A DNA stretch of 64,000 nt from contig JAVSML010025176.1 in the NCBI GenBank assembly GCA_038503035.1, positions 333,001-397,000 of the forward strand, in the 5' to 3' direction. The notes below the pieces were generated by a model. That model made no database searches, was not told the origin of the DNA, and worked only from the letters and a program-made list of their open reading frames with translations. The number at the start of each line of letters is the position of its first letter. Position 1 is the stretch's first letter. Source of the stretch: Crocodylus rhombifer. Taxonomy: Eukaryota; Chordata; Crocodylia; Crocodylidae. Shown one piece after another: positions 47,096 to 58,959 of the stretch. Both the position numbers and the translations under genes were made by a program.

Positions 47096-49419
47096 GAATT
47101 AGCATTTTACCCTAAAAGTTGCTGTCTGGTGGCATCTCATAGAATTAATGCTAATCAAGCATCTGTTTTATAATTGCCATGGAGGGCCACTGATAAACAG
47201 AGACTATATACCTCACATGTTAATTTTTATAAAGGGCTCAAAAAGACTCATTGCGCTTTAAAAAGTCTTTACACTTTTGTATAAATCGAATGTCCTTTGT
47301 GTGCCAGAATCCTTGCTGGGGTGCTGATAGCCTACTTGTATCACCCACAGTCAACAACATCTTTCTTTTTACTACACTGATTAACTGAGTAACATTCACT
47401 ACTGGGGAATCCCCCATGGAGCAAGAGAAGCTCATGCATGCTTAGCCACAATTCTAGTAATGACATGATTCTGAGGGAATTTGAAGCCCTACCTCAACAA
47501 ATTTATTTCTGTTTTTCAACCTATATTCAAAGCACTACTTTGGCATTGTAATGTGATTCCTGACAGGGCTAAGGTAAATTCATCATGCTAACCTGAAATG
47601 TTTCTGGCAGATGTCTACTCTGCAACAATCAAACTGTGTGTACAGTAATATGTGACAACCACAGTGCTACTTCTAGTTGTAAAAATTACAAGTATACTTT
47701 ATTAATGATAACTGAATGTAATTATGCAGCACATTATGCATTTTTTATTAGACAACCTTTTTTGCTTTTAAAAATTACTTCTGTATGTATGAAAAAGAAT
47801 GAGGTTCAATTTACAAAATAAATATAGAGAAAAGAATTACTTTTGAAGAAACTGAAGATTTTTTTTCTATTTACCAAAATATTTCCCTGACTCCAATTTA
47901 AAATCCCTTAGAAGATTTAAATGATTTCCCCCCAAATCTCTCCACTGCTTACTAACTAGTTGTTAGGGACTTTAACAAAGGAGGCAAGAAGTTGTTTGGG
48001 GAAAATAGAAAATAATGATAACTTTCTTATTCACAAAGTCCACTGGGTCTCAGTATATATTTGAGATCTAATAATCTAGATACTATTTTTACAGGGCACA
48101 ATTGTCACTTGGTTTTGACCTGACCAAGGGGCAGTATGGAGCCTTGGGAGAAGCCAAGGAAATAGACTGGTGGATGCACAGATTCTAAGTCTTGAACTTC
48201 ACCTGCTACACTGAAAAAATAAATTATCCCTCATGTCCCATATACCCTGCTTTCCCCTCCTGTATTGTATCTTATGGTACAGGTAACTCACAGAGCACAC
48301 TAGGCATGTCCAGTCTCCTCTTATTCCCTTGCATGGGCACAGAGGGCTAAAAACCAAACACCACCAAATTCGTTGGGTTTTTTTTAAGTTTTGACCAGAG
48401 AGTAACTGGTGTCATGCTGGCTTGTGCCTAGAATGAATATAATTACAGTGGCCCTTTATTTAATTTACCAAGCTGCTTTTTGACTTTTAAATTTTCAATA
48501 AATCCCTATAGCTTGAATAAACTTTCATATTTTATTTCACCAAGACTGGACTATTTACCTTAACAAGTGGTACAGTGCTGCTCATTTCAGTCCCCACCCT
48601 ATTTTATTAACTTTATATATAAAGTAAACTTACTTTATGTCTGTGATGTTTGTTTTACAGGTAGTTCATCTAATTTAAAATATTTTCCCAGGGACTTCAA
48701 TTTAGCTTTGCCCTTGAAATTAACTTTTAATGTGTTTTACATTTTTGTAATAGAAATTAGTCTTTATTTGAATTATTAGCCCAGAACTATAACCTATACC
48801 TATCATATTATAATAAATATTATAATACGGAATTATCTGCTTTTGTCGCAGTATCCCAAGCAGTTACTGAGATATTTTGGCTGATTAAAACTAATGGTGA
48901 ATGTAAAACTACACTGGACCAATTCAATGTATGCTAAAGCGATTAAAAATTTGCACTCATACCCCTTTATAATATCAGTTATTATCAGAAGACACAGGAG
49001 AATACAAATTTGTTGTAGAAGCCATTAGAGAAAGTCAGTCAAATTTCAGGTCTCAAACTGTACATACTTTATTTGGTATATACTTTGATACTGCAGAACA
49101 TATGGTAGAAAGTATCCCCTGCATTTTGAACACTGCCTTACCACACCAGGACAAAATGTGATATTCCTAGCTCTTGTGATGTTTCATTAAATTTATGTTC
49201 TTTCATTATTATTTTGATGAAAGCTTTTGGAAGATAATTTCATTTTATCTTATTAAAGTTTAATGAAAGAAAGACTTTGAAAAAAATCAGCTTAAAGTAT
49301 TTAAGATATTTAGACCACTATCCACAGATCTTTGGTTGAGGAAGGACCATCTGTTTGTCTAATTTCATCAGTATTACATTACCCCTGAACAGAGCTCAGC
49401 AACTTGAGTTTTGCTAACC
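47096..49419. other. Intergenic, no gene seen
   Basis: AT-rich; no repeat family, splice structure or coding domain recognised. Confidence 0.5.
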
Positions 49420-50700
49420 TATATGCTTCAGAGAGGTATCCAAGTCTTGAACTGAAGACATCAAATGATGGAGGGACAACCACTTCTCTTGAGGCTGCTC
49501 CAGTCATTGATAATTCTCACTAATTAAAAAAAATAAGGTTTAAATGTAAAAATTTTTTGGCTTCAACTGGTGTTTGCCATGTCTTTTCTGCTACATTAAA
49601 GCCTGGTATTTTCTCCCAGGGAAGGCACATCTCCACTGTAATCAAGTGACCTCTCAATCTTTTGTTTGCTGAACTTAATAGACAATGGTAAATCATTTTC
49701 TCCAGCCCTCAAATAATTTGTATAGCTCTTTCCTGCATTCATCTCCAACTTCTCAACATTCTTTCAATCATTCAGACACTAGACCAAGACGTAATATTAT
49801 AAAATTGGTCTCATAAACACCTATACTTCCCTACTCCAATTCAGAAGTCATGTATTTAAACATTCAAGGATTAGTTTATGCTTTTTTGGCACAGAGAAGC
49901 CATTGTTCATCCACTGGGATTGTTTTTCAGAGCCATTGGTTTCACATATAACCACCTCCACTCTGTAATTATTGTCCATATTATTTCTTCTAATATGCAT
50001 AACTTTGGCTGTATTAAAATGAATTTTGGTTAAATTAACCCAGGTTATTGGGCCCATATCAGTTTATATAACAGCCTCATCATCACCCTTCACTGTTCTA
50101 CCAACCTTAATATCATCCACAGATGTTATCAGAAATGATTATAGATTAATATTTGTTTGGATCATTGAAGGAGGTGTTAGTGTCAGGGTTGGGACCAATT
50201 CTGGCCAAATACATGAGAAGACTCCATTTTTCCAAGATGACTCCCCATTGACAATTATTTTTTGATCTCTCATTTAGCTGCTACCTAATTTAGAGCATGT
50301 ATTTTATTAATATATTATTGTGCTTTTTAAAAATCAAAGCATCATCTAAGTCCCAAGTAAAATGCCTGAAGAAGTCTAAATATTAGACCTATTGGATTAC
50401 CTTTAACAACCAAAACTATATATCCTCAGCTGATGGAAGTAGGTTTATTTAAGACCTATTTTCCATAAAATTACATAGATATTATTACTTATATTTTTAT
50501 CTTTTAATTCCTCATCCATCCTATATCAGATTTACCATCATTTTGCTTAGGTTTCAGATCAGGATAACCAACCTGTGCCTATTTGGATCATCCCAATTTC
50601 ACCTTTGGAATATAGGTACCACATTAGTATCCTTCAGATTCTTCTGAATTCTTCTGAAATGTTATACCTACCTATAATGGAATTATTTTCTTAAATTCAG
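49420..50700 (-). mobile_element. Old CR1/L3-like LINE, ORF2 relic
   Basis: The minus strand follows the CR1/L3 reverse transcriptase in order, but heavily eroded: at about 50620-50680 the stretch before the fingers; at about 50360-50400 the aspartate-box region (AGAAGTCTAAATATTAGA on plus); at about 50240-50280 the region after the GVPQG box (TCCCCATTGACAATTA on plus); at about 50100-50140 the active-site surroundings; then the C-terminal part down to about 49420. No frame of useful length survives. Much older than the CR1s at 1-2945 and 37391-38160. Ends are approximate. Confidence 0.7.
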
Positions 50701-50879
50701 TGATTGAAATTGCAATTAGATTTAATTTTTGCAGAAAGTTTCAAATTCAGTTGATAGTTACATCAAAACCCTTATTTATTCATTGCAAGTACACATATAC
50801 ATACTTGAAGTATGAAATAAGAAATGGGAAATGATTTAGTGAATATATAAAGGATGTGGGTTAACTGAGGAAATAAGCT

Positions 50880-53600
50880 TAAAAGCTTGACAGGAATTGT
50901 CAGCTAGGGCAGTGGCATTGGCAGTCCCTCACTAGGAGGATAACAGTCTTCCAGTAAATAGGGAAAGTTGTCAATGAGCCTGTAGATAGCTGAGGAGGCC
51001 GACCCAAGATTGACGTGCTTGACTACAGGTGTGGCAAATAGTACCAGAAGGAAGGAGCAGGTCCTGGTGATGTTGGGTCACAGCTCTTTCCCCTGTCTCT
51101 CTCTTATCTATCTGCCTCCATAACAAGGCAAGTTTGCTCAAAATGTTCAATGCCTTGTTGTACATCATAGAACAGCTGTGCATGAGTCAGTGCTTGAGTC
51201 TCCCAAGTATTAATGTGCATATCACATTTCTTCAGCTTGGTCTTCAGGGTGTCCTTGAATCTCTTCTTTTGTCCACCTCTAGAGTACTGACCACTGGTAG
51301 GCTGGGAGTTATCCGGCATCCTTAATATATGTACTGTTCAACATAACTGGTGCTGTATAAACATGGTTTCAATACTGGTAGTGCTTGCTTGAGCCAGAAT
51401 TCTGGCATTCACTCTTCTGTCCTTCCAAATGATATGGAGAATGTTCTGACAACATTGCTGGTGATAATATTCCAAAGCTTTCAGGTTTTTTCTGTATGTC
51501 ATTCAAGTTTCATATTCATACAACAGGGTAGGGATGACAACAGCTTGGTAGATAAGAAGTCTGGTTTGGGTGGATCCTGAAGTCATGATCTTCAAAGATT
51601 TTGGAGATGTCTAAAGGCAGCACTGACAGATTTTACCTGGTGTTAAATATCATCAGCTATGTTTACTTTTTTTAGAAAGGTGACATGACAGGTAGAGGAA
51701 ATGTTCAACAATATCCAAGGATTGCCTTCTAATTGTAATATATGTAGGAACAGCTGGTTAGTTTGGGTTGGGTTGTTAAAGAATCATGGTTTTCATGAAG
51801 TTGACAGTGAGTCCAAGCATTTCATGTGCTTCACAAAAGCAATGAAGAGTAACCTGGAACTCCTTATTTGAGTGGACACACACTACATAATCATCAGCAT
51901 ATTAAATATCAGTAATAGAGGTGCTGGTTATCTTGATTTTGGAACATGCCCAGTCAATGTTAAGGAATATCCCATCCATGTGATACTACCAGATGGAAGT
52001 CTATCAGCAGTGAGATGCAAAATAGCTGCAATATAGATGGAAAGCAATATCATGAACTCACACACCCTTGCTTGACTCCAGTTCTAGTAGTAAAGGGGTC
52101 ACTTTTTGCACCATTACTTAGGGCCATCATGTCACCTTCAAGAAGTCTGATAATAGTAATGAATATTGACAATCATCAGGATCTTCCACAAGGCCCCTCT
52201 GTTAATTGAATCAAAGATCTTATGTTAATGAAGGCCATGTAGAGATCTCAGTGCTGCTTGAGGAACTTCTATACCTGTCTAGCAACAACAATCATATCTA
52301 TTGTACCTCTGAGTGGTCTGAAACTATGCTAAGACTTGCACAGAACCTCCCCAGTGAGGAAAGTGAGTCTACTCAGGAGAATGCAGTCAAAGATCTTCCC
52401 AGCTACAGGCAAGACTGTGATACTACAATAGTTGCTGCAATCTGATCTATAGCCTTTTTTGAATGTGGTAACATTTCTGACATCTCTCAAGTTGTCAGGA
52501 AACTCTTAACGTATCTAGATTTTCATGAAAACAATAAGTAGTTGCTGAGAACTTTTTTCACTTTACTTATACATTTCAGCTGGTATTTCATTAGGACCAC
52601 AGGCTTGGCTGTTCATTAGGACTTGCTTATCAGGCGGCCTTGAAAACATTTAAGTTTTGGGATCTGCATGGTAATTCTTAATGAGGTGTTCCAGAACGGG
52701 TTCAATGGTGTTGGCTTCAGCATTAGAATCTTGGTTCAGGAACTCCTGAAAGTTTTCCTTGTACCATGAGTTGATGGTAAAGCTGCCTTTAAAAAAGTTG
52801 CCCCATCATTGAACCTCAGAGGAATGGCTCATATGTACTTTATTTTGTTGTGCTGAAGAACATATGCATGTTGTGGCTGTCAGCAAATTTTTGGATCTCT
52901 TCTGCTTTGTCCTCCAAATACTTATTCTTTTGCTCTCAAATTTCTTTCCAGACCTTGCTTCCTTGTGATGATTGTTTTGATTGTGTTTGGAATTGATGTC
53001 ATTCTGATGAGCTTTGAAGGCTCTCCTTTTTCTGTCAATGAGAACTTGATTTTATGTATCATTCTCATCAAACCAGCCCTGATGTTTCTTTGTGGAGAGT
53101 CCTAGAGATTCTTTGCATGCATTGTGGATGCTTTTCTTGAAGCTAATCCCAGTGAACAATGGTGTCAAGGTCATCAGGGAAGTCAAAAAGTTTCTCACTA
53201 AGGTACTGTAGGAAATTATCACTTTTAGCAGGATTTTTCAAACACACAATATTGAACCTCTTCCTTGGTTGCTGCTTTTTTTTTTTTTAACATTATTTTT
53301 GGGGGATATGAATGAACATGACTGAAATGTATCAAATGATGATCTGCACAGCTGTTGTCTGTGCTGGTCATGCTTTGCTGATCTAGATGTTGTGATAGTC
53401 CCAGGCAAACACTATGACATACATGGTCAATCAGGCAACCATGTTTTGAGCAGGGGTGCATCCAAGAAGTCTTCATTCATTGCTTTGGAGGAATAAAGAG
53501 TTAGTGATGATGAGACCATGTTTTTAATACTTACTCAGCAGAAAAATTCTATTGGAATTGGCTTTCCCTACTTATTACTTTCCAAGTGGAATATAATAGC
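50880..53600 (-). mobile_element. Decayed non-LTR LINE with C-terminal zinc-finger-like motif
   Basis: A second kind of LINE, distinct from CR1. Read on the minus strand it shows, in order: endonuclease C terminus (53476-53240, with a WMHP..KHG..IDHV and ADHHLIHF pattern); a charged linker; RT fingers (about 52560-52420, PNEIPAEMYK-like); a GTIDMIVVARQ and DLYMAFI pattern (about 52220-52320); GVKQGC at about 52055-52090; and the YADD active-site box intact at 51890-51901. After these come an RMPDN-like and RGGQKKRFKDTLK motif (51319-51240) and a terminal CHTC...H finger at about 50974-51040. Many frameshifts and stops. Clade (RTE-, L2- or other) not assigned from memory. Confidence 0.8.
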
Positions 53601-53954
53601 AAGAAATAGATATGGTAGGTTAATTCATTTGCTCATAAGTTAAAACTACAGATATTTGGCCCAGGGAACTTTTTATATTCTCTGTAAATCACTCATAGCA
53701 TTGTCTGTAGAATGCTACATTCTGCCCAGAAGTAAGGGTACAGCTGACTTCCTGTTCAGACTTTTTGCCACAGACCCATTCAGATTCTGAAGGGAGTATG
53801 TTTCTACTCCCCTCTCTCTTTCCTGTCCTCTCTTCTATTCAGAGTAAAACAGTATCATTCTCTGTCCAATAAAGGTCTCTGCCTAAGGCCCATTTCCTTG
53901 AGATTAGTTGCAATAAATTATCTTTTTGATACTTAGAAACATGAACCATTTACT

Positions 53955-54350
53955 TAAGCTGTATTTATGAGGAAAGAGAGAAGCAATTAAGTGTGTTTAA
54001 CCTAGAGAATAGTAGGTAAAGGGGGAGGTATATCAATATTACAAAATGTAAAAATTGCTACAAAGAGGGTGGTGATCAGTTATTCTCCATGTCAACTGGT
54101 AGTAGAAGAAAAAATAAACTAGATTTATTCACTGAAGAGATTTAGATTAGATATTATGGAAATCACTCTTATCTACAAGGGCAGTGAAGGACCAAAGCAG
54201 ACTATTTTGAGAAATTGTGGAATCTCCCTTACTGGAGATTTCCAAGAACAGGTCAGAGAAACCTATCAAGGATGTTCTAGGCCTAGTTAGATCCTGAATC
54301 TGTGCTGGGAGGTTGAATAGGTGATCTCTTGGGGGCCCACTCCCAACACT
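53955..54350 (+). mobile_element. Old CR1 LINE 3' region
   Basis: Plus-strand CR1 tail: a TTTAACCTAGAGAATAG motif, GAGGGTGGTGATCAGTTATTC, TTAGATTAGATATTATGG, TTGTGGAATCTCCCTTAC, GAACAGGTCAGAGAAACC and GGTTGAATAGGTGATCTC in the usual CR1 order. The terminal octamer is decayed. No open frame survives. Confidence 0.82.
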
Positions 54351-55917
54351 AAATTTCAGTGGCTCTATTTCATACTCATTTGTTCATTGCTAAAATGGAA
54401 TGTTTTCAATATTAACTTCATTTATACTAAGCTTCTGCAACACAACCCAATAAAAGTAAAATTAAACTTTTTAAGAGTTGTAGCATCCATGTTCTAATAT
54501 ATACCTGATATGAGTTTTGTATTCTTTTGGCTATTTTAAATTAAAATAAATATATGAGCTCTAAAAGGATGCAAAAGTTATAAAAATATCATTTTAACAG
54601 CAAAAAACATATTTTTACCAAAGGCCTCTCCTAACAAGACCTGCATATGAAATACATAGGACAATTTAAAATCATTTTGATGCATTATGAATCATCTGCA
54701 AAAATAAATAAATAAAGTGAAGACATTTTGAATTTTGGTAAATATTTATAGAGCCAAACAATATGAAGTATATGTAACAATCAAATTTCTAGTGAAAATG
54801 TGTGCAAGTAGGTTTATTTTGAAAGAAAAATTCCTACTCCCAGTGTCATACCCAATTAAATTCTCCAGGTAATGACCCCATTTGCATAGAGAGCTGATCC
54901 CACAAGTGGGAATTTTAATGGGCACACCACCTGAGTACATTAATTGAGAGTGACACTACTTGAACTAGTTTTGTGCTTACCCCACTGAAAATTCTACTCA
55001 TATTATTTTTAATGTCAAGCTACAAGTCAAATTTCAAGATGATGGATTTGTTCTTTTTTAAGCATTGAATTTGAATAAAAGAATGCTTTAATTCTGTTAT
55101 GCATTGAATAGCTTTGCTTTAACTAATCTGTAGTTCTGATTCTCATCATTGCTTCATTTTTTCAGTGATTGGAATTTAATTTTCTTCATTAATTTGTGAA
55201 TAATTAGATACAAAATAATGCCTTCAGCAGCTAAATTGCTTTCGGATTGCTGTTTAATGTACTTTTACCAGAATGTGTTACTGTTAAGCTGGCATAATAG
55301 TTTACTAAAATGTAATTGTGTAAATATATCTAATTATTCTTTCAAATGTAACATGCTTGAATATAATATTTCAGTCATTGGTACCTTCCATTTTCTTAAG
55401 CTTAACCCCACCAAAGTGCAATTTCCACAAAATGGATTACTTATGCAAAGATCTGAGGTGTATTGACTATGGTGCGTCTCTTTATGCTGTAGATAATACT
55501 CATTATGACCTTGAAGTTATTGTGGAATCTGAGCCATCCCTGTAAGCCTATAGTAATTATGTAATCAAAGTACCTTACATCACATACAAAAACAAGCAAG
55601 TAGATAATCTCTTTTTCTATAGAAACTAGAAAACTTTTGTTGCTTAATATAGTTCTGCTTGCAAGTCTTTCTCTTGCCAGTCCTCAACAGCTGAAAGGAT
55701 GTAATTCATCAGCTACATCAATCTGGCCTTTCATATTTCAAGATTTTCAGTTTGCGTGATTATATGCAGTTCAGCTCAAACTATATTTCTCAGTTTTTCA
55801 TTTGCATGGGTATTTTGTTTTTGTCAGGAAGCATAGTGAGATTGTTTGTTTTAGTTAACTGGTAAAACAGTTAACCAAGCAACTGTTTGGTCAAGATGTA
55901 TATGTATACACACACAC
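54351..55917. other. Intergenic, no gene seen
   Basis: AT-rich, no repeat or coding domain recognised. 54880-54960 has a faint inverted-repeat look but no matched ends. Confidence 0.5.
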
Positions 55918-56055
55918 GATAATACAACCTACTTCGTTAAAACAAGTAAAAACATAACGATCTTTATATATAAATAAAGATCTGATACATCTGATAGCAG
56001 TTGTATCAGATCTTAAGTTTTTGCTTGTTTTAACAAAGTAGGTTGGATTATTATC
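55918..56055. repeat. 138-bp near-palindrome (fold-back element)
   Basis: The left arm (55918-55954) and the inverse of the right arm (56017-56055) agree at about 33 of 36 positions, with one 3-base indel. The interior is itself self-complementary: AAGATCTGATAC and GTATCAGATCTT form another stem. Best read as a fold-back MITE with a CAACCTACTTTGTTAAAAC terminus, possibly inserted at TA. Confidence 0.75.
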
Positions 56056-56130
56056 TCCATTTTATTAATGAGAAACCCAAGGCACATATATTATACGACA
56101 CTTACATTAGGACCATTCATTCAGGCAGTC
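56046..56130 (+). repeat. MIR-like SINE core
   Basis: ATTATTATCTCCATTTTATT, then AATGAGAAACCCAAGGCACA, matches the conserved central-to-3' part of MIR-type SINEs. Short, and adjoins (by a few bases overlaps) the near-palindrome. Confidence 0.6.
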
Positions 56131-58959
56131 TTATATGTAAGTTACCAATGGTAACAATTTTACATAATTTGAATTAAAAAAATCTTTAGGTGGAAATTCA
56201 TAAAAGGAAGTCATTTTCCTCAGACCAGATAAATTTACTGTAGGTCAGATTCAGGAATCAGTAGTAAATTATTTGATTAATAATCATATTGATTTTAATT
56301 ATTGTTACTCCACAGTATGGAATTACTCAGCATAAATAAAGGTAGCTAAGCAAATTTGCCCATATAAAGAAAAGATTTGTAAGGGGTAGAAACCTTCATT
56401 TCAATACCATTGGATCAAGCTACTGAGGTTTTCTGCATGGAAAACACAACTGACTTAGCCACTTAAGAAAACCATAGCTGAGCATCAGATGTATTCCCCT
56501 CATAAGTATTTTCTTGGAGTTGTTTACATTACCAAACATGGAACAGACCAAAGTTTAAGCTACCGTATGCTAGATACATTGCCATTCATGTATCCAAAGT
56601 GTCCAAGACAGCTAATAAAGAAGCACATGAAGAACATGTTCTTTCCTGATTACTTTTTGGCACAAGATTACAAAGAAAATACAAGTAGTGAAATTATTTG
56701 TAATGTGAAATGCACATACATTAGGATATACTTTATATACCGTACAAAAGAAATCTCTCTGTAGTATGATGCAAATCAATGTTTCAGTTGAGGAAGTCTG
56801 CAGTACCATTTGAAAAGAAAATGCAATGTCTGGATGTTGACTCTATACCTCAGAAAGTTCATTTAAAGCATTCAAATTATAGTGGACCATTATGGTTGGG
56901 AAATTAGAGTATGTAAATGAAAATGAGATGCTCCATGTGTACTGAACATGATAAAAGAATGTGTTCTATTTTGTATTTGAGTGTTAAATGGCAACATAAT
57001 TGGCAACTTTGTAATGCACAGCTACAGAGAGGCAAAATTACATAGCATCCGAATAATACTAATAAAACAAAGTCAAGATGCTAAAAACCATATATAGGTT
57101 TTAGTTCAGTAATCAGATCTTACATCTGCCTCTGTATTGCAGTGATGTAGTCTACAGAGAAATTAATCTTTCCCTGTGGTTGAAGAGTCTTAAAACAGTG
57201 GAACTCAGCCTTTCATGGCAGTGAGCCAGGTAGGGGAGGGAGGGATGGAGAAAGAAAGAAAGAAAGAAAGAAAAGGACTGCCAACTCAGAGAAAGGGGAG
57301 GGTGATGGGGTGGGGAGAGGAAGAAAGCTTACCTTTAGGCTGTGGAGCGAACCAGTGGTACAGCATAGGCAGGCAAAGGGCCGGATACAGCCTGTGGGTT
57401 AAGTACCACTGGTATTAGAACACAGAACATCAATAAAGAAGACAAGTACCATTCGCTCCTCCAAAATTGGTGCTTATTATTAATCAGCTAAATTGTGCAG
57501 CTTCATATTCTGAAAAGCTGAGTTTACTGAGAAAATCTGGAGGAAGTGTGTGCAGGATAACATATTTCATAGCTACTATAAAGAACGGCTTGAAATTGAT
57601 CTTGATGTCTAAGTGGGCCAGCTGTCTTTGCAATTGGAAAGCATTGGTAATGTAGGTATCAGAAAATCTGGGAGACAGCATAAGCTTCACATAGTGAATA
57701 CACATTTCCTCTCCAGGCCAGTTGGTCACTGCTTGAACTGAGATTGGAATAAAACATCTATAGAGCATTCTAAACATTACCTAGACTGCTGTTGGTTACT
57801 GAATACAATTCTGCTGTACTTCTGTTCTGAATGAAAGCACAGGACAATTTTGAATTTAGAGTCCTAAGCACAGCCAGAGGGATCTTTAGTACAACTTGTA
57901 TGCTTAACCAAAATTCTAGAGAGAAAACATGTTCAGTAATTTGTGAGGTATTTGATAACAGGGGCTTATGACTGAACTGCTGCAGAATATACATAATATC
58001 ACTTTCCAAAAATACGTAAATTATAACAATATGTTATTAATAGGATCCTCACAATAAAACAGGCCAAGAATTAGAAAACTTTTCACAAAAAATAATCCTC
58101 TTTCAGCAAACAGTCACAAAAGCAAAAATTCATTATGTAGCCTTCAAAGTCCAGAATCTCATTCAGTATTTATCTATGTAAGAGCTACTGGAGATTCCAT
58201 ACAAATATTTCAGATTTCCTGTGGCTTTGTATAGACACAAAAGCTGTACCACTATAAATTTAAATATTAATGTTTTAATAATGTTTTGAAAGTCCAAAAG
58301 GATGCTCTTCTTTCAGTTTGAAATGTACTGGTTTTGATTTAGATGCATCTGTTTCCATTCATCTTGGCCAAACTGAAATAAGTGTGGCTTAAACTAAAAT
58401 ATAAGTTTCCTATTGGCCTTCTACATTTCAAGTCAAACCCTAAATTAAAACAGTGCTCTGGTCTCATGTAGAAAAAACCCCCTAAATTTTACAGATTCAT
58501 GAGAATAATAGTCATACTGCAACCTATAAAATACTGTAAATTGTAAAACATTAGCCCTATGTTTAGCTTAGATTTTCAGTAACTTGAAAGGGACATTTCA
58601 GGGGATATATTAAAGAATAGTAAACTATTTTGAACAAAAGTATTCCTTGGTATCTGTCCATATAAATCAAAGGAATTACATTAGAGATTAATATGGAAGA
58701 TATGTTTTAAACTTACAGGATGTTTTAACTTGTGGTAATGATGAAAACCCATTTTTTCTCCAGAAATTTTAAGATCTGATTCTGCTAAGATGTATGAAAA
58801 CTATTCACAGCTAAATTGGTTTCCGCATACTGCGAGTTATCCAAAGGGTATGGCCAGGATAGTCACTAAAGACGGTAACAGGAAGTCATGCATAAAGAAC
58901 TGTCTGTGTGTAGAAACTTCCACACAGTGTTTAAATTCAACAGTAATACCAATTGAACA
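56131..58959. other. Intergenic, no gene seen
   Basis: AT-rich. 56240-56340 may be a decayed palindromic amniote repeat (centre TTGATTTTAATTATTG). A GAAA microsatellite lies at 57248-57274. No gene supported. Confidence 0.5.
57248..57274. repeat. GAAA microsatellite
   Basis: About six GAAA units. Confidence 0.95.
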
